Shown: piece by piece, positions 33,057 through 35,887 of the stretch
How positions within the stretch are numbered: the stretch's first letter is position 1
Layout: each line of letters begins with the position of its first letter
Assembly: GCA_964250215.1 (NCBI GenBank)
Contig: CAXUEX010000011.1
Span: 1 to 35,887, forward strand
DNA from: DAIDJM01 sp964250215
GTDB lineage: Bacteria > Pseudomonadota > Alphaproteobacteria > Acetobacterales > Acetobacteraceae
Direction: 5' to 3'
DNA: 35,887 nt
The notes under the pieces: model-generated
Seen by the model: only the letters and a program-made list of their open reading frames with translations
What the model was told of the DNA's origin: nothing
Database searches by the model: none
Program-made: the position numbers and the translations under genes

Positions 33057-35387
33057 CTAAAACCGCACTTTCACGCCGCCGAAGGCCCCCACGGGCGCCG
33101 CGAGGCTGTAGCTGCGCGGATTGCTCGCCCCCGGCGCCTGCGCCAGGAACACCGAAGACACCGGCGAGAAAGTTCCGTACGTGTAATATCGACGGCCCAG
33201 CACATTCTGCGCATTGGCGAAAACCTGCACGTGCGGCGTGATGTCGTAGCTGGTGTGCAGATCGAGCACGAAAAACCCCGGCAAACGCGGCGTCAGGTTT
33301 GCCTCGTCGCCGAACAGATATTGCCCGCTCTGCAACTGGCCATCGCCGCCCACATGCCAGCGGGCGGTGGCATCCCAATCGGCGCCGAATTTCAATGTGC
33401 TCCGCGGCACGCCGGGCAGCGTGTCGCCGGGGCGCACCGCGATGTTGCCGTTCGCATCCGCGGCCGGGTTGTTGCCGGCCGCTTCCACATAGCCGGATTG
33501 CGTGGTGGCTTCGGTATAGGTGTAGCCCAGAAACGCGCTCCACCGTGCAGCCTTCAGATCGACGCGGCCGGAAAACCCCTGCCGCAGCGTGCTGCCGACA
33601 TTGGCGAAATACGCGCGGTTCAGCGTGGGGCTGTTCACGAACGCGATGTCGTTGTCGGAAACGGTGTGGAACAACCCCAAACTGTAGCGCAGGCCAATCT
33701 CGTTGGGCAGTGCGAACCGGCCGCGCAATCCCGCCTCCACGCTATGCGCCACCACCTGTTTCAGATCCGGATCGCCGACAAAGAAATTTGCCAAGCTGCA
33801 CGCATTCTGCGGCCCGGCGCAGGAAAGCTCGGCCGGCGTCGGCGCCCGGTTCGCCTCGGCATAGCCGGCATAGGCGGTAAGCCACGGCAGCGCCCGCCAG
33901 GTCAGCCCAGCTGCCGGATTGAACCGCGCATAGGCGTGATTGCCGGTCAGATCGCCGCCGCCCTGGTCGTGCAGGTCCACCTCGGAAAACTGCCATCGTC
34001 CGGAAACGGTCGCGGCCACCGCCGGCGTAAGGTTCAGCGTGTCGGTGGCGTACGCACCCGCATTCGCATCCGATACCGCCACGCGCACCGGCGTGTTGAT
34101 ACCGGGCTCGTCGATCGCCACCCCTGGGCCCGCGAAAATACGCGAAATCGGCGTGAGCCCGCCCAGAAAAGCCGTCGCCGAAAACTCGGTCTGGGCGCCG
34201 TCGAAGGCCAGCCCCGCCACAAAATGATTGTGCAAGCCAAACAGCTCGCCGGTGTCGGTGGCCTGCGCGGCAGCGCCATACGCATTCGTGTTCGTGGTCT
34301 GCGCATCGAGCTGGCTGTAGGGGCCGCCCGCGAGAAAATCCGGGATCGGCACACCGTCGCGCGACGTGCTGATCACGCCGGGGCTCGAGCACAGCAGCCT
34401 CGATCCGTTGCCACAAGGCGCATCGTTGCCGGCATTGCCGTTCTGCACGCGCTGCTGGAAATAATTGTAGTAGGCCTGCGCCTGCACCGAAACCGTGTCG
34501 TTCATCGGCAAATTCGCCCGCGCGGCAAATTGCGCGAACCGGTTCGCCACCGCATTCGGCGCCGTGAACTGCGCCTGCGGATCGGCGGCCAGAAGCTGCA
34601 CCGGCGCCGTGCCTGGGCCATTCAGCACGGAATTCGCCAGCGTCGCGTTCAGGTGGATTTCCGCATCGCCCCGCCGCACGCCCCAATCGCCGTAGAAATT
34701 TTGGATGTCGCTCGATTGCAGATCGCGCCAGCCGCCCTGATGTCGCACGCTCGCGGCTGCGTAGAACGATTGGTTGCCGCTCTGCGCGCCGTAATCCAGA
34801 TCGCCCTGCACCGTGCCGAACGATCCGCTGGACAGGGATGCCTCGCCCCCCGGCGCGGTGAACCCGTTTTTCAACGCCACATTGATCGCGCCGCCTAGCG
34901 CATTCAGCCCGAATACCGGGTTCGATCCCTCCACGTTCAGCCGCGATATCGCCAGATCGGGGATCAAGTCCCAATTCACCGTATCGCCGAACGCCTGGTT
35001 GAAGCGCACGCCGTTCACGTACACGGCGATGCCCTGCGGCGTACCCTGCAACGGGCTTGCTTCGAAACCGTTATAAAACAGCGCGGGCTGATACGGATTG
35101 CCGGCCGCATCGTCCAGATTGATGCCGCTCACCTCGGTGTTCAGCGCATTCAGCGCATTCGGCGCGCCCTGGCGTTCGATATCCGCGCTGCCCAGCACCT
35201 GCGTCTGCGCCGGCAGCAGATTGCGGTCCACGCCGCCGCCGATCAGCGGGCTGCTGCCCACCACGGTGATCTGCTCGGTCGCGGTTTGCGCCCATGCGCC
35301 GGGCGGCAGCAGCGGCAGCAGCGCCACCCGCCACGCCACCTCCCAAACACGTTGCGCGCCGCGTTGCCCCATCCTGCGCCACCGCAT
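33057..35387 (-). CDS. TonB-dependent outer-membrane receptor
   Basis: About 776 residues from the ATG at 35387; the frame is open up to the ATG at 35480, but that would leave only 8 bp to the divergent kinase start. A signal peptide (WRVALLPLLPPGAWAQ) precedes the TonB-box-like EQITVVGSS. The plug domain follows (QVLGSADIERQGAPNALNAL, YVNGVRFNQAFGDTVNWDLI, GSNPVFGLNALGGAINVALK). The remaining ~550 residues form a 22-strand-type barrel ending with YSLAAPVGAFGGVKVRF, whose last Phe is typical of outer-membrane proteins. The ligand cannot be named; a siderophore, vitamin or glycan is possible. Its neighbour is a divergent sensor kinase that may control it. Confidence 0.9.
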   Translation of the reverse strand: MRWRRMGQRGAQRVWEVAWRVALLPLLPPGAWAQTATEQITVVGSSPLIGGGVDRNLLPAQTQVLGSADIERQGAPNALNALNTEVSGINLDDAAGNPYQPALFYNGFEASPLQGTPQGIAVYVNGVRFNQAFGDTVNWDLIPDLAISRLNVEGSNPVFGLNALGGAINVALKNGFTAPGGEASLSSGSFGTVQGDLDYGAQSGNQSFYAAASVRHQGGWRDLQSSDIQNFYGDWGVRRGDAEIHLNATLANSVLNGPGTAPVQLLAADPQAQFTAPNAVANRFAQFAARANLPMNDTVSVQAQAYYNYFQQRVQNGNAGNDAPCGNGSRLLCSSPGVISTSRDGVPIPDFLAGGPYSQLDAQTTNTNAYGAAAQATDTGELFGLHNHFVAGLAFDGAQTEFSATAFLGGLTPISRIFAGPGVAIDEPGINTPVRVAVSDANAGAYATDTLNLTPAVAATVSGRWQFSEVDLHDQGGGDLTGNHAYARFNPAAGLTWRALPWLTAYAGYAEANRAPTPAELSCAGPQNACSLANFFVGDPDLKQVVAHSVEAGLRGRFALPNEIGLRYSLGLFHTVSDNDIAFVNSPTLNRAYFANVGSTLRQGFSGRVDLKAARWSAFLGYTYTEATTQSGYVEAAGNNPAADANGNIAVRPGDTLPGVPRSTLKFGADWDATARWHVGGDGQLQSGQYLFGDEANLTPRLPGFFVLDLHTSYDITPHVQVFANAQNVLGRRYYTYGTFSPVSSVFLAQAPGASNPRSYSLAAPVGAFGGVKVRF

Positions 35388-35488
35388 GGAAGCGTTTGGC
35401 GCGCCGCGCGATAGGCCGCTTTCCCGCCAATGCCGGGAAATCTTCCCGGTCTTGACCGCGCCCGGCCCGGCGCCCTGCATATCCGGCC

Positions 35489-35887
35489 ATGTCGCTCCGC
35501 GCCCGACTGCTCTCGGCCATTTTCCTGGCGCTGCTGATCAGCTTCTCGCTCAGCGCCGGTCTCGCGGCCTGGCAGGCGGTGCACGGCGTGCGCGCCGAAC
35601 TGGCCGCCGCCTTGCGCAGCGCCCGCCAGGGCACCGAGGCGACGTTGGCCGCGCTGCCCCCCGGTGCGGCCGGCGAAGCCGAACTGCTTCGCACCGTGGC
35701 TGCGTTTGATGGCAGCCGGCATTTGCGCGCCACGCTGCTGCGCCCGGATGGGCAGGTTCGGGCCGCGAGCCGCCCGGCGCCGGCCGCTTCGGTGCCCGGC
35801 TGGTTCCTCGCGCTGGTGCAGCCGGCGTTCGAACCGGTGCGGGAAACCGTTTCAGGCATCCCCGACACGGCGGCGCTGGTGCTGCAA
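35489..35887 (+). CDS. Sensor histidine kinase N-terminus (cut by window end)
   Basis: From the ATG at 35489 an open frame runs to the window edge (133 residues). It begins MSLRARLLSAIFLALLISFS followed by LSAGLAAWQAV, an N-terminal membrane helix. A periplasmic segment of ~100 residues follows, with RHLRATLLRPDGQVRAASRP, VPGWFLALVQP and SGIPDTAALVLQ. This pattern matches the extracytoplasmic domain found in MoxY/UhpB-type kinases of Proteobacteria. The kinase core lies outside the window, so the call rests on the N-terminus only. It is divergent from the TonB receptor gene. Confidence 0.65.
   Translation, partial: MSLRARLLSAIFLALLISFSLSAGLAAWQAVHGVRAELAAALRSARQGTEATLAALPPGAAGEAELLRTVAAFDGSRHLRATLLRPDGQVRAASRPAPAASVPGWFLALVQPAFEPVRETVSGIPDTAALVLQ

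Noticed and set aside
33231..34898. 555-codon open frame on the + strand
   Set aside because: It is antisense to the TonB receptor gene, rich in Arg/His/Gly as expected for a shadow frame in high-GC DNA, and shows no domain.
1..35887. CRISPR array, insertion sequence or prophage
   Set aside because: No regularly spaced repeats of 25-40 bases and no transposase, integrase or phage structural protein were found in any reading frame.

Overview
The window is high-GC DNA, about 60-75 % G+C in the stretches I counted. It looks like an alphaproteobacterium, most probably Rhodospirillales/Acetobacteraceae. The grounds are the queG-RHH protein pair, the tRNA-Trp(CCA)-secE-nusG order, a short 65-residue SecE, TylF and PhyH tailoring enzymes, and modular glycosyltransferases with repeats typical of that family. 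The taxonomic call is inference; no 16S or other marker gene is present.

Layout. (1) 1-1442: the 3' part of queG, an overlapping ribbon-helix-helix gene and a 52-residue unknown ORF, closed by a strong hairpin. (2) About 1.55-18.1 kb: a large surface-glycan region. It holds a very large modular protein (SGNH + two GW modules + GT2 + CmcI-like domain), a divergent GSCFA protein, two related proteins with a methyltransferase fold, two paralogous polytopic GT-C-like membrane proteins in opposite orientation, an AftB/ZomB-like GT-C protein, a secreted alpha/beta hydrolase, an unknown secreted protein beside a decayed gene tail, and a TylF methyltransferase + PhyH dioxygenase operon. (3) 18.3-20.05 kb: a small lipoprotein, a RidA-family protein and a secreted CHAP amidase with a visible promoter region. 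(4) 20.1-21.0 kb: tRNA-Trp, secE, nusG; the usual rplK does not follow. (5) 21.1-24.9 kb: acyl-CoA synthetase, SGNH hydrolase and Ppx/GppA phosphatase in one tight operon. (6) 24.9-32.3 kb: a two-gene defence module (Eco57I-type DNA methylase, and a PLD-nuclease/SNF2 helicase joined by ATGA) only 12 bp behind ppx. (7) 32.4-35.9 kb: a YcgN-type cysteine-cluster protein, a TonB-dependent receptor, and a divergent sensor kinase cut by the window end.

How it fits together. The 1.5-18 kb genes can be read as one machinery that builds and decorates a cell-surface polysaccharide: GT2 and GT-C enzymes assemble it, SGNH/GSCFA proteins could add or remove acyl groups, and TylF/PhyH could methylate or hydroxylate sugars or a small substrate. 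The most unusual feature is that three methyltransferase-fold units in this region (genes at 1554 and 6802, and the C-terminus of the 2473 gene) have lost residues that the intact TylF gene at 16258 keeps. They may act as scaffolds or sugar-binding modules rather than enzymes. The defence module is the other candidate system. It has the parts of a methylation-guarded restriction machine but not the remaining DISARM genes, and its presumed DNA-recognition region is clearly poorer in G+C than the rest of its gene.
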